A DNA stretch of 64,000 nucleotides from positions 772,901-836,900 of the forward strand of contig UWYS01000010.1 of assembly GCA_900291925.1 (NCBI GenBank). The letters are read 5' to 3'. This DNA is from Thecaphora thlaspeos. Its lineage: Eukaryota > Basidiomycota > Ustilaginomycetes > Urocystidales > Glomosporiaceae. Positions 53,266 through 63,730 of the stretch are shown here, piece after piece. The notes beneath the pieces were generated by a model. The model worked only from the letters and a program-made list of their open reading frames with translations. It did no database searches and had not been told where the DNA came from. Within the stretch, counting starts at the first letter, position 1. Each line of letters opens with the position of its first letter. A program made the position numbers and the translations under genes.

Positions 53266-53666
53266 TCAGGCTGCGAGCCGTAACGGCTCGATTCTGCCGG
53301 TCTTGAGCTTCGAATCCTGGCAAAAATTGCGCCGAGTTGTCGAAATCTTTGTCATACAGCTGGGCCACCAGATAGAAATCCTCGAGTTACTCTTGAAAAC
53401 GTTTGCCATCGTACGTATGCACCACGGCGGCCTATTCGAGCTTCGAGACTGGGCGGACGACAAGGGCTGGCTCGATGGTTGACATCCGCCCGCGGAGCCC
53501 TTCAGCGGACGTCGACGAGCAGATTTCCAACGTCGTCTCAATCTTCATCCCTAGAATCCATCATATTAGCCCATATCGACTTGATCAAGTCGAAAAAGGA
53601 AGCGTTCACGGCGAGAGGGAGCGCAGCAAGCACGAAAGCGAGGTATAAAGGCTTGCTGAGCTTCAT
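53266..53666 (-). pseudogene. MKLxK-family relic
   Basis: Begins at an ATG at 53666 with a complete signal peptide (MKLSKPLYLAFVLAALPLAV) and reaches TGA after about 45 codons. A later segment, in another frame, reads DFYLVAQLYDKDFDNSAQFL, matching the C-terminal DARIVAQLYEKVFEKV region of the intact gene. The middle of the gene (roughly 150 codons) is gone. An internally deleted, frameshifted duplicate lying about 1.4 kb upstream of the intact member's ATG. Confidence 0.7.
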
Positions 53667-56600
53667 CGTTAATGCGACATCGGCTGTAGCTGGAGATCTA
53701 GTTGGTGTCGTAGTGGCGATGACTCGACGTAGACCAAGTAGAGAAGCAATGTGTTTGGGAAGGGGCGTGTGGGTGTCTGAGGGTAGTTAGATGATTGTGA
53801 TCTGCGTGTCGAGAAGTGTGATGGCATTACGTTGGAAAGTAAGGAGAGACAATGGAATGGAAGAGGGGGAAGGAGTTCCAGTGTTTCTGACCGCCTTTAT
53901 ACGCCGTTCCTCCTTGCAAGGACGACAACGCCCCATCTGCGGCCTCCGCTCGCAGATAGCTCGGCGGCGATTTGCCCTTCCACCTTTCCTCTTCCATTGT
54001 CTGGCCACCGCCGACGCCGCCGTGATACCCCCCCTATTTATTTATTTTGTCAGTCTGCGTGATCATTTTGGCTCCCATACATGCGCGCCATCTTTCGCTG
54101 CATGGTTGACGGCGACCCACTTGGCTACCTGCCCCTCGTCTCCGTCGGAGCTGGCATCCGGAATGCAGCCTTCTGCGCCGACGGGTCACGATGTGAACGC
54201 CTGAAGGCAATGGTGCAGGCAAAGCACTGAATCAGGCGATAAAGCTTGTCAGACGATGGATAGCGCTAGGGTATCCCAACCAGGGAGCTGAACCGCCGTT
54301 GATCAAATGGCGGAACGCGCAGAGGAAGACAATGAAGCATGAGATTGCAGAAGAGAGCGTCAAAATATCCACATCAAGAGCAAAACGAAATACAAGCAAA
54401 GACGAAGAGGAAGGCAAGGCGGGCAAAGAGAACAGGGGCAGAGTCGGCCCGGTGGTCTTCGTAGCAGCGAGCGAGACTTCATCCGAGGCTTCCGCGGCGC
54501 CCACGCCTGACGCTCAAAGACCTTTCTCTGCTCTCAAAGCTCAGAGCGCCAAGTGGGATGATCTGCACGGCGAGCTTCGTCGAGCCGGAGCGTACCTACG
54601 AGAGCGTGATAGGGGTGGGAGGTGGGCGGTAAAAGAATCGTCTGGCTGAGGACTCCCAGCCTTTCGACTCTCCTAGCAAGCCCTCGCATCGCAACTCGAC
54701 TGCTCAGTCCTGTCAACCCCGTTCATCTCTGACAGCCGCAGCGCAAGCACATGTTGTCCGCCGTCAAGCTCACTCCCGATGGTCATGGACTCTCTCGCCA
54801 TTGCCGTCCGAGTCCTATCAGTAGCCGACACGGACGTCGAGCACCGTGATCGAGACAGCCTCACTTAGAGCGACAAAGGGCATGACAAGGTAGATGTTTT
54901 ACCCGTCTGTTTCGAACGTCCCGGAAGAACATGGCCCGGACTGTAGCGCCCACAGCGTCGCCTCCCTTTGTCCAACCCGGCTTTCACGGCGTCGTCACAG
55001 TAACACAACGAGGCGCCGAAGACACACACCGAGTCGTCGTGCAAGGACGTTAAGGACGTTCCGGAGGATTTGCTAGAGGATATATCGGTCCGCTTCTGCA
55101 GGTACACAGCAGTCGTCGCCTCTTTCTCCGATCTTCGGACCGGCATTGCCATGGCACCTGGCCTTATAGCCGATCACACGGCAAATCTCCTTCGAAGGAC
55201 TGAGTCGGCTACGGCTCGATGTCGCGATATTGCGATAACAGGTCGAGCATCTAGCAATACCTGACCTGTTACATGTGATGTCGCTGACTTGGATGTGTGC
55301 CCATTCTCGCTCTGCGCCTGACAGTCCCTACTGCGGCAGCCTCTGGGCTCTCCAGGGCGCGGTCGAGCCGGGAGACCAGGCTGGCGATGTCCACTTCCTT
55401 TATGCTCCCGATCCCGACATCACCGGCAAGCGGAGCATCAACGATAGCCAAGTGGCCGGCGAGCGTGACATTGCGCTCCACTGCTAGGACCGGCGCCCAC
55501 GGAGCGGCACGAAGACAACATGCCGCCGTCACCAAGTTGTACCGCTCGCCGCATTGCCACACCGAATCGAAACGGGCCCATCACGCTTGACAGTCTCGAT
55601 TTGATTGCAAGCAACGACAGCCCTCGCCTTGGACCGCTGCGACCGACTGCTGATCCGTCGGTCAGATTGTCAATGGTCTTTCAGGTCGGAGCAAAGGGAA
55701 CCCGCTTGTGTTGCTTCTTTGACCTTTCTCGCTCTCTCACCACTCCTTCAATCTTATTCGCCGTCATCGATGCCTTCGAATCTCTCTGATGTCCGGTTTC
55801 CTCTTCCCTACGCTATGTGCTCCTGCTCCCCAAGTCTTGGCTGTTTCCGCGCGCGTCTATCGTGTCCCTTGTTCGCTCGCATTGACCTGTATCGACGTCG
55901 CCGTTGCGACCGCTCATTCTCGGCAGGTGTCCACCCTGATTTGCGAAGCACATGCCTGTCAATTCGTACCATTTGAGTCAGCTTCCTTTCCTGTCCTGGA
56001 AGGCAATCGGACGACATTCCGTCAAGCCGGATCGACCTCGCCGCGAGCCAGCACCAGCACGAAGATCAGACCTTTTCAGCTCGGACGGACACAGATGCTG
56101 TGAGCCGGCAGATAGAGTCTATCTTTCGGTCCTCTTTCCGTCGCGCTTCGTCTGTGCAGGCGTCTGCTTTTCAATGAAACGAATGGCCGTCTGAGTCTGC
56201 GCGCCGCCAGCTGATCGCAAGTCCGCGACTTTGCCTCTGTAGCCAAGCGACAAGCTATCCGGACGCTGCGGCCCCTTCCTTCATTTCGGTCATATCGCCC
56301 CACCCGCGGCTCGATGAGCATCTTTTCAACACGCCCCGCGACTTTCTCCCGCTTGCTGGTGGGACGGGGCGCAACGTGAGCAAGACGCTTCTTCTAAGCT
56401 CGGAAGCTTTCACACCGCCGATGCTTCGCATCAGCCCCTCGTATCCATTCGGAGCCTTTCGACGCCCCTCCTTGGTGAAGAGGTCACTCTGGCTTTCTCG
56501 CCGAGTCTAGGGACTCACGTATCGGCGGGCTTCTGTTATGTAGCTCGCTGTTCACGGAGCGTTTGCTTGGTGGGTTCTCTCGGGGCGTTCACTGGGCCAC

Positions 56601-56780
56601 AGGGCCGGGCTATAGCTGCGATACAGCTTGAGAGGAATCCGTCCCAGTCGAGCAAGCCAGAGCGCAAGCAAGAGCGACATAAGAAGCGCGAGACTGCCTG
56701 TGTCCCCGTTTCCCTCTGCCTCTTTTCACACAGCCGCACACCCGAGCACACCCTCCAGCCTCGACACGCAAGCAACTACC
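53667..56780. other. Long gene-poor stretch
   Basis: About 3.1 kb with no recognised gene. A plus-strand frame at 54299-54649 (116 codons, charged, ending in DLHGELRRAGAYLRERDRGG and nine more residues) and a minus-strand frame at 55269-55562 are the most protein-like, but neither has a domain, signal peptide or paralogue. The last 250 bp before 56781 are the promoter side of the six-cysteine paralogue C. Confidence 0.3.
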
Positions 56781-57499
56781 ATGAAGGCCGTCTCGTCTCT
56801 CGCCATCCTCGCCGTCATCGTGTGTGCCCTGTCGGACGTCAAGGCCGCCAAGCACGACAAGTCCGCTCTGACCCGAAGGAGCGTCAGGCACGACAATGTA
56901 AGTCCCGCCGTAGTACCTGCCTTCTGAGAACACTGAACGCGCTGATCGTATCTCATCCTATCGACTCGATGCGTGTCCCTTCACGACGATAGCAAAGGAA
57001 AGAAGTGATCAAGGCACGCGCCAAAGAGATGTGCAGCACCTTTGATGGAGACACGGACTATATCCCGCGAGACGAAGCCTCCTGCGCCTGCCTGTATAGC
57101 GATGTCAGCTTCGAGCATTCCATGCTGGGTCACCAATCGGGTGGCGATTTCGGCGTCCATCTTCGCGGTCCGGGTATTCACTCGACGAAAAAGTGAGTAA
57201 ACAGCCCGGCATCGGCATTGTGCTTCGCTGTCTTGGCGGTTTGGTCGTCGCGATACACATCCTGCACTCGCCGTCGACTGACCTACGATCTTTCATGTTC
57301 GTTCCTGCCCTTCAGGTACCACTGCCACTACCTTTGGCCCCCCGCCGGTGGGATGGAAATCAGGGGCCAGGCGGATGAAGTCTACCTAGCCTTCCACGCC
57401 AACGCCAACAGCACCTGTGCCGTCGTCAAACGAGAGGGTCGAGACCCTGAGAAGCCCATCGTTAGCATCTACTGCTTGCCGAAGGCATCGACTCCCTGA
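56781..57499 (+). CDS. Six-cysteine small secreted protein, paralogue C
   Basis: Three exons: 56781-56897, 56993-57192, 57316-57499, giving about 166 residues. The signal peptide begins MKAVSSLAILAVIVCALSDV. The mature protein has six cysteines in the same order as paralogues A and B (EMC, SCACLY, YHC, STC, YC). Exon 1 ends in phase 0, exon 2 in phase 2. Donors are GTAAGT and GTGAGT, acceptors GATAG and TTCAG. Exon 2 starts QRKEVIKARAKEMC, aligning with RRKEEMLEQAKSMC in A. It lies 25 kb from A and B, on the opposite strand, and its promoter is not similar to theirs, so this is an older duplication. Function unknown. Confidence 0.75.
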
Positions 57500-57949
57500 C
57501 GAGACGTACAGTAGGCCCACCGACGAGCACAAGCACTGTGCGGCTCGTCGCTCAGACGGCTTAGCAAAGCGGCACTGTCGAACCAATCTTCCGCGACTTT
57601 GAATGCTCCCCCACCACCGCTCACTTCTCATTCTCGTTCCTCCCGCTCGCTCCCCTTGCTCATTGCATCTCCGTTGGTCCGCGTGATCTGTCTCCCGTTT
57701 CTACACACGTCGTTCCTTTGTCGTGACTCGAAGATTTTGCTGCGACGTCCTGGCGACGTTGTGCAGTTTGCCAGCAGTCCAACCCTTTCCGTCTATCAAA
57801 TGACCGGGCCGAGAAATTAGACGAGTGGCGGGCCAAGATAGGAGAAAGCGTCAAGGAGGCCAAAGAGGAAGTGGGCTACGAAGCTGCGAGGATTCGCTAA
57901 AGGGAAAGGTGGGATCTTGGGCATGCGAAACTTGTTGCTACGGATCGTG
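57500..57949. other. Intergenic, 3' flank of paralogue C
   Basis: No gene. CpG is still common here and drops after about 57950. Confidence 0.35.
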
Positions 57950-59890
57950 ACGACGATATCTGCAGTCACCAACCACTAACTTTAAGCACTGAGCTTTGGA
58001 ACAATGGAGACTTGGTGTGAGTACTGCTCCAGAGCCAAACTGGGTATTGTTTCCATGACAGTCACATCCCAAAGGGCAAGATAACTAGCAAGAAAAAATG
58101 CAGAAAGGTCACCACCAGTAGCATCACAGCAAGCTGCTCGAAATATATTGTTACCAAGAGGCACAAGTGTAATGGTGGTGGTTGTTGAGTGCAGCAACTT
58201 GCTTAGCTGGGGGGAAATTTGGACTGACTTGCTCCAGGCAAAGAAAGTCATTCTCACTTGAGGGCCATTGCCACTCTGGTGCTCACATCTGAGGGCAGAG
58301 CAATACTTGTGTCACAGCTGGACAGCATGGACAGCAACTTGCCCTTGTGCAAGCAAGTCTCTTGTCAGAGTACAGAGACTTGCTGCCACAAGACCAAGTT
58401 GCTGGGGGACAGCTGGCAAGGGGTGATGGCAAAGGCAACCACACATGGCAAACAAATGGTGTGGCCAGAGTTGGACACAGGACAGGCATTGGGGAGGACC
58501 ATTGGGGCAAGGTACGTCAAGCCAGTGCACTAGATGATTTTGGGACAAGTGGGGCAAGGGCTATTGTTACAGGGTGCAACCTCCAGGCAGCAGGATATGA
58601 AGGCAAGGTGGCCACTTGTATATATAGCTGGGCTGCTCTTTGGACAAGGACTGGGTCTGGCATCTAGTCTAGTCAATAGACAGTTGTTACAAGCTTGCCA
58701 CATTGCCTATGGAGAGCCTGACAACACATTGCTAGCAACACCATAACTGTTGACATACATTGCAATGCTGCTACAAAACCCCGCCATCTCCCCCATGTAC
58801 ACAACACACTTGCAAATGGTGCCTGCAAGCATTGCCAGCTGAATCCAACTGCCACCAAGTATTGCTCTGCCCTCTGATGTGGGCACCAAAGCAGCAACAG
58901 CCCTTGAGTGAGAGCAACTTCCTTGGCAGGGAGCAAGTAGGCCTGTAGACTTCCTCCCAGCCAAGCAAGTTGCTGCACCCAACAACCATTGCCTTTACAC
59001 CAACCATTGTGCCCCATTAGACTCTGCAGCCTCTGCTATAGTGCTGCAGGGAAAAATCCCCACTTTTTGATGTGTCTTTTTTTGAGTACAGTGTACCTCT
59101 GGCTGAAGTGCCATAGCCCAACTGAACCCTTAAAATCCAATTTTTTTTGTTTCATGTCATAGGCCCCAAGCTGGACTTTTCTCCAGTCCCCCATTACTTG
59201 ATGGTCCACTGTTGGGGCTCAGATGCCAGCTATGAATGCTGTGTTGGAAATTGGCTGCATCAGATCTGAGCCCAATGGAATCAGACTGATTGGGTTGCAG
59301 TCAGTTGCCAACTTGCTGTTGGAGCTGCTACTACCAGGCCTAGGCCTTACAGGTAGAAGCCTTCTGGGATGCTGACAGTGTCCCAAGAGCATCTCAGAGA
59401 CGCAAGGCATGCTTGTGGGTTTGCTGGGGACTGTCTAATGTACAAATAGAGGCTCCTGGGCACCATTGTCAAGCTGGAACCAATCATCCTTGACATCTAT
59501 CTTCTACATGCTGGACACACATGCTGGGCCACATGGATGCACCCAGACACAGCCCCCAGGGACACATTCACCTGCAGTCCCTGAAACTGTGCACCACTCA
59601 CAGCACTTGGAGATGCATCTGCTAGGGTTAGGGTTCCAAGGGCATCTGCTGGTATGGTTTTGGCCAAGGGCCCTGCCCAACCCTGCCAGACACATGGGGA
59701 ATAGAGCCAGAGAAGCCCAAACAAGCAATGGCTATGTACACAGGCTGACCAATGCAATGCAAGGACGTGTGCCCCTGGTTGTGGTAGTTACCACGCCAAT
59801 GTGCCTTGAAACACTAAGACTATCTCTGGCTTGCACTTGGCTTGCACTTGCTCTCTCAGTATGCGTACATAGTAAGTGGATCCACAACCC
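57950..59890. mobile_element. CpG-depleted degenerate transposon block, copy 2
   Basis: About 1.9 kb with very few CpG (I count about 6 between 58261 and 59860) at near-balanced GC. The segment 58320-59000 matches 6600-7230 in the same orientation, with mainly C/T and G/A differences. A TATATAG motif and the block TCTAGTCTAGTCAATAGACA are shared. No coding capacity is recognisable. It ends just before the (GA)n run at 59926 and the distal genes. Confidence 0.6.
59622..59636 (+). repeat. Short interstitial telomere-like repeat
   Basis: CTAGGGTTAGGGTT, slightly over two TTAGGG units in the terminal orientation, about 4.1 kb inside the chromosome end. It may be chance or a trace of a former end. 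Confidence 0.35.
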
Positions 59891-60267
59891 TTGAACGCAG
59901 CATCGAAAGGCGGGGTCAGAGAGGGAGAGAGAGAGAGAGAGAGGTGGCGCGCATCGATGCACCTCAGACAGGGAGGCGCGGCGTGCCATCTGGCTGTGAT
60001 TTGGATTCTTGATTTGTTCGGCTTCCGAGCTGCTCGAGCAGCATGATCTTAGGGTTTCGTGATTTACTTTACACTCAGTTTCTTGGTTTTTGGTTGAGTG
60101 GTAGTGCAGGTTGTATTGCACTGCCCACCTACCGTTCCAGTACAGTAGGTCTGCGCCCGCCCGCCCGCCGCCGCCGCCGCCGCCGCATCTGCATCCGCAT
60201 CGCAGCAGGCCGGCTGCATGCTTTCAAGTTGCGCTCGGCCTTTTGGCATTTCCTGACAGCCAATGCC

Positions 60268-61149
60268 ATGGCCATGCCCCTCCTCGCCTGCCCCACGAGT
60301 CCGCTCTCACCCGCCGACTCCACCTTCACCACCGACTCCGAAGCCGCCTGCAGAGGTTGGGACAAGAAAAAGGGTCGAGCTCGCATGTCGCAGGAGAAGC
60401 GAAAGAGACTGGCCAGGAGGAGGGAGAGGGAAGCCGTCGTCCGCGCCGCATCCTTCACTGGAGCGACGACGATGTCGGTCGACTTGACGACGTACGGAGA
60501 CGGTGGAGCGACTTGGACGGGCGGAGGAAGGAGGTCGCTTGATTCGTCGCTGCCTGGTCGACCGGCGGGCGATGGATGGGCTGGCTACCAGCCCACCCCG
60601 TCCCCTACGCAGTACCGGCACCACCACCACCAGAAGACGCACTCGTGCGGCCAGACGACAAGGTCGGTAGCCCCTGCATCGACGCGCTCGTCCTGGGGAG
60701 ACGTCTTCTACTCCAGCACCGCCGTCGCTTCTCCCACCTCTCCCTCGCCGCTCTCGGGAGCGGGAGGATGGGGAGTCGGAAGCTACGTCGACCTCTCGTC
60801 CAACAGCAGCACGATGGCGTCGCACGCCTACTCGAGCTCCTCGTCGTGCAGCACCTCGTCCTCACCCTGCAGTTCAACGGTCACGACTCCACAGACCTCG
60901 CCTACGAAGTACGATGCTCCCTCTTGCTCGGTCACGGAGGGATACGCATACCTCCCCATCGACTCGTACAACCCGCGTGCAACAAAGGGCGACGCCACGC
61001 TTCGACCGCCCAGGTTGACCGTCGAGCCTCCTAGCCCGCAACGCGTCGGAGGCGCAGCAGCGTCGAGGAACCCCGATGCCGAGACGCTCTGGAGGTCCGC
61101 TCCTAGCCTCGCGGCTGCGTCGTACCTTGCCAACAGGATGGTTTTGTAG
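60268..61149 (+). CDS. Ser/Thr-rich hypothetical protein
   Basis: A frame of 293 residues from the ATG opening MAMPLLACPTSP. The frame extends upstream to 60043, but that part is low-complexity and crosses a CCGCCGCCG run. A Lys/Arg-rich stretch (SQEKRKRLARRREREAVVRA, about residues 46-65) could be a nuclear-localisation or basic DNA-binding-like segment. The remainder is Ser/Thr/Gly/Pro-rich and probably disordered, with phosphorylation-prone SP/TP sites (TSPSPLS, PQTSPTK, EPPSPQR). No known domain. It converges on MDM10, with 235 bp between the stops. It could be a regulatory or signalling protein; function unknown. Confidence 0.55.
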   Translation: MAMPLLACPTSPLSPADSTFTTDSEAACRGWDKKKGRARMSQEKRKRLARRREREAVVRAASFTGATTMSVDLTTYGDGGATWTGGGRRSLDSSLPGRPAGDGWAGYQPTPSPTQYRHHHHQKTHSCGQTTRSVAPASTRSSWGDVFYSSTAVASPTSPSPLSGAGGWGVGSYVDLSSNSSTMASHAYSSSSSCSTSSSPCSSTVTTPQTSPTKYDAPSCSVTEGYAYLPIDSYNPRATKGDATLRPPRLTVEPPSPQRVGGAAASRNPDAETLWRSAPSLAAASYLANRMVL

Positions 61150-61315
61150 GGTCCCCCTTTCCTCGACACCCCGCCGTCTGCATACCATAGGGGGGGGGAC
61201 CCTCGACCGTCTCTAGTGTCTCTGTTGTAGGCTCCGCAAATTGCAATTCGATCTCGTGGTCGTGCAAGTCCATCCCACGTCCGTCCGACCCGAAAGACGA
61301 CGTGCGTGCTGCGAG

Positions 61316-61345
61316 CGTGTGTGTGTGTGTGTGTGCGCGCGCGCA
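61316..61345 (+). repeat. (GT)n/(GC)n microsatellite
   Basis: A GT run followed by a GCGCGC run between the convergent genes. Confidence 0.8.
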
Positions 61346-61384
61346 TGAGATCATGCCACGCCATCGTGCAACACCGCGTCGCCC

Positions 61385-61955
61385 TCAGGAGAAGTACATG
61401 ACCTCGATACCTACGCTCTTGACTATGCCAGACTGACCGGCGGAAGGCGTCCTCATCCCCACGCTCGCTACACCCTTTGCCAGCCCTGCACCGTCGAGAT
61501 CGGCGCGGACACCGAGAGCGACGAGGCAGTTGCGCAACCGACCCTGCCACAGCAGACGGATGTCTGACGTTGTCGAGATGCGCGCCTTGAGGACGCCCGT
61601 GATCGGTGCGGCGATGGCGGATGCGGGGGCGGGTGAAGAGGGTGGTGCTGCTGTGGTAGGAAGGATAGAGGGAGCAGAGGGGGATGCGTCGCGGAGGGAG
61701 TAGGGCGTCGGTGTGTCGTCGTCGACTGCGGCAGAGGGTGGGTCGCGTAGGCTGGTGGAAGGCTCTTGGTCGAAATGGTGCGTAGATGCGGAGGCAGAGG
61801 GAGAGGGAGTCGATGCTTCGACGATGGCTTTTTGCGCTCGTGTCGAGGGTCGAAGATCAGGCAGTCCTTCTGTCGGCGGCGTGCCCGTCGTCGTCGTCGT
61901 CGTCGTCGTCGTCGGTGAGGCGGGGGAACGTGAAAGTGGCGTTCGACTCGCGGCC

Positions 61956-61986
<31 letters not shown>

Positions 61987-63280
61987 ACGTAGGAGACGCT
62001 CTCAGCCAGTACTCGCCTCCGATCGACAACTCGCTCTCGTAGCTGTAGACGTTAAAGTCGAAACGAGAGCAGACGACGAGGTCGCGCGCCATCCTCGCCG
62101 CATACGCGGTGCTGAGATGTCCCATCATCGGGTTCAGCGTCGCCGTCAGGACCGTCGGAGGCTGACTCGGTCCACCGCCACCGCCACCGCCACCGCCACC
62201 GCCACTGCTCCCGCTCCCGCTCGCGCCACCGCTCGTCGACGTGGACGAGGGTTCGGGCAGCGTGGCGAAGCGGATACCAGTAGAGAGACCGGCGCTCTTT
62301 TCCACGGTCGAGACAAACACCTCGGCCCCGGCGCTGAAGCGGCCGCGGAGGCCGCGGCCCACGACCTGGTCGCTCTCGTCCGACGAAGACGATGAGGCGG
62401 GGCTGCTCTCGTTGATCCGGCGCTTGGCGGCTGGCGTCGCGGTCCTCGCTGCGCCGCTGGGAGGGTAGGTAGACGGTGTGCTCAAGTGGCTGCTGCGCGA
62501 CGGGTCGTTGACCTCGCCGGCCGAGTAGGCCAGCGACGAGCCGCGGCCGCGGCCGTTGCTGGACGGCGTGCCGAAGTTGTGCAGCACGCGAAAGCCCCAC
62601 AGTGCATCGTCGGCGGAGTAGCTGTACTCTGTAAACCACCTGCCCGTGTCGTTCTGCAGCGTCAGCTGGAGGTTGGTCGACCCGGGCGGCGCCGCACCGA
62701 GCGACGATGTCGAAGCGGCGGCGGTGGCGGTGGCGGTGGCGGTGGCGGCGGTGCTGTTGGAAGAGGCGAGGGCGTCTAGCGGGTACTTTGGCGGGGTGGA
62801 GACGGCGGTGACGAGGAGCTGCCAAGTGGGCGAGATGCGGACCGTGTAGAGCGCATCAAGACGTGAGGAGGGGAGGTGCATACATCCGTACACGAGGTAG
62901 TCGCGCTTCTGGTCGAGCGGCTGGCGAGCGAGCCAGGTAGGTTGCTTTGGTTGGGGCGGGCGCGGGGCCTCGGTGATGCGAAAGCGCTGGACGATGTGCT
63001 TGAAGTTGACGTGGCGCTCGGAGCTGGCGAGGTGGAGGGGATTGTCGGTGGAGGAGTAGATGTAGCCCACCGCGCCGCGCAGATTGGGGAGAGCGGCGAG
63101 GCGGTAGGAGGTGAAGAAGGACGACGACGGAGGGGCAGAGAAGGAAAGCGAGAGGCCAGAGGGGATGGTGAAGTCGAGCAGCGCGGCCGACGAGGCGGTG
63201 AGGTTGAGGTAGGAGTTGTGCTGGTTCCAGGCAGTAGCGTCAAAGTAGCGGCGGAGGAGATACGAGACGAAGTCGTACAT
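61385..63280 (-). CDS. MDM10: MDM10, ERMES mitochondrial outer-membrane beta-barrel
   Basis: Mdm10 is a beta-barrel of the ERMES complex that tethers ER to mitochondria and also works with the SAM complex in beta-barrel assembly. The frame gives 631 residues from the ATG opening MYDFVSYLLRRYFDATAWNQ, the family's highly conserved N-terminus; upstream codons of the open frame lie in a GCGAT repeat and are not used. Conserved blocks follow: LDFTIPSGLSLSF, LRGAVGYIYSS, RDYLVYGCMHLPSSRLDALY and WRFTEYSY-like strands. The C-terminal KSVGIEVMYFS resembles a beta-signal. It is longer than yeast Mdm10 (493) because of Ser/Ala/Pro-rich, poly-Gly and poly-Thr insertions between strands, several encoded by trinucleotide repeats. 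The start codon lies about 0.45 kb from the telomere repeats. Confidence 0.9.
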
Positions 63281-63285
63281 GGCAT

Positions 63286-63320
63286 GCGATGCGATGCGAT
63301 GCGATGCGATGCGATGCGAT
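63286..63320 (+). repeat. (GCGAT)7 tandem repeat in the MDM10 5' leader
   Basis: Seven perfect GCGAT units ending five bases from the MDM10 start codon. Unit number could vary among strains. Confidence 0.9.
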
Positions 63321-63345
63321 AGACGTTGATGCGCTCGAGCCAGCG

Positions 63346-63367
63346 AAGCAAGCAAGCAAGCAAGCAA
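63346..63367 (+). repeat. (AAGC)n tandem repeat
   Basis: About five units of AAGC in the MDM10 upstream region, separated from the GCGAT array by 25 bp. Confidence 0.85.
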
Positions 63368-63730
63368 AGGCGCGAGAGCGTGACAGGGGCAGGAAGTAGT
63401 CGTGGCCACGAGCAATACGTAGAGCTCCGAAGGACACCAGAGGCGAGCGGCGGCGGCGGCGAGAGAGTCGAGGGTCAGGGTAGATAGGGGGATCGTGGCG
63501 TCGAAGAGGAAGAGGGGACGGAGAGACGACGGAGGGACGACGAGAGCGAGGGGCGTATGGCAGAGCGGCCGGACCCATGGGCTGGTCTGTGCGCTCAGTG
63601 CGCCGGCAGCCCGTGAAAATACACATTATCGAATTATATAATTAATTTGCTGCATTTTCAATTGCCTGCTCTGACTTGAAGATCAAAAGGGTTAGGGATA
63701 AGGGAAAGGCTTCAGGAGAATGATAAGGAC
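63368..63730. promoter_or_regulatory. MDM10 promoter / telomere-proximal region
   Basis: The only space available for the MDM10 promoter before the telomere. GC-rich to about 63615, then abruptly AT-rich (ATCGAATTATATAATTAATT), then degenerate GGGTTAGGGATAAGGG units that grade into the telomere. There is no subtelomeric helicase gene or X/Y'-like element. Confidence 0.5.

Noticed and set aside
61759..61992. Poly-Thr, poly-Ala and poly-Val frames over (GTC)n and (CAG)n runs
   Set aside because: These trinucleotide runs lie inside MDM10 on the opposite strand; the MDM10 frame explains them.
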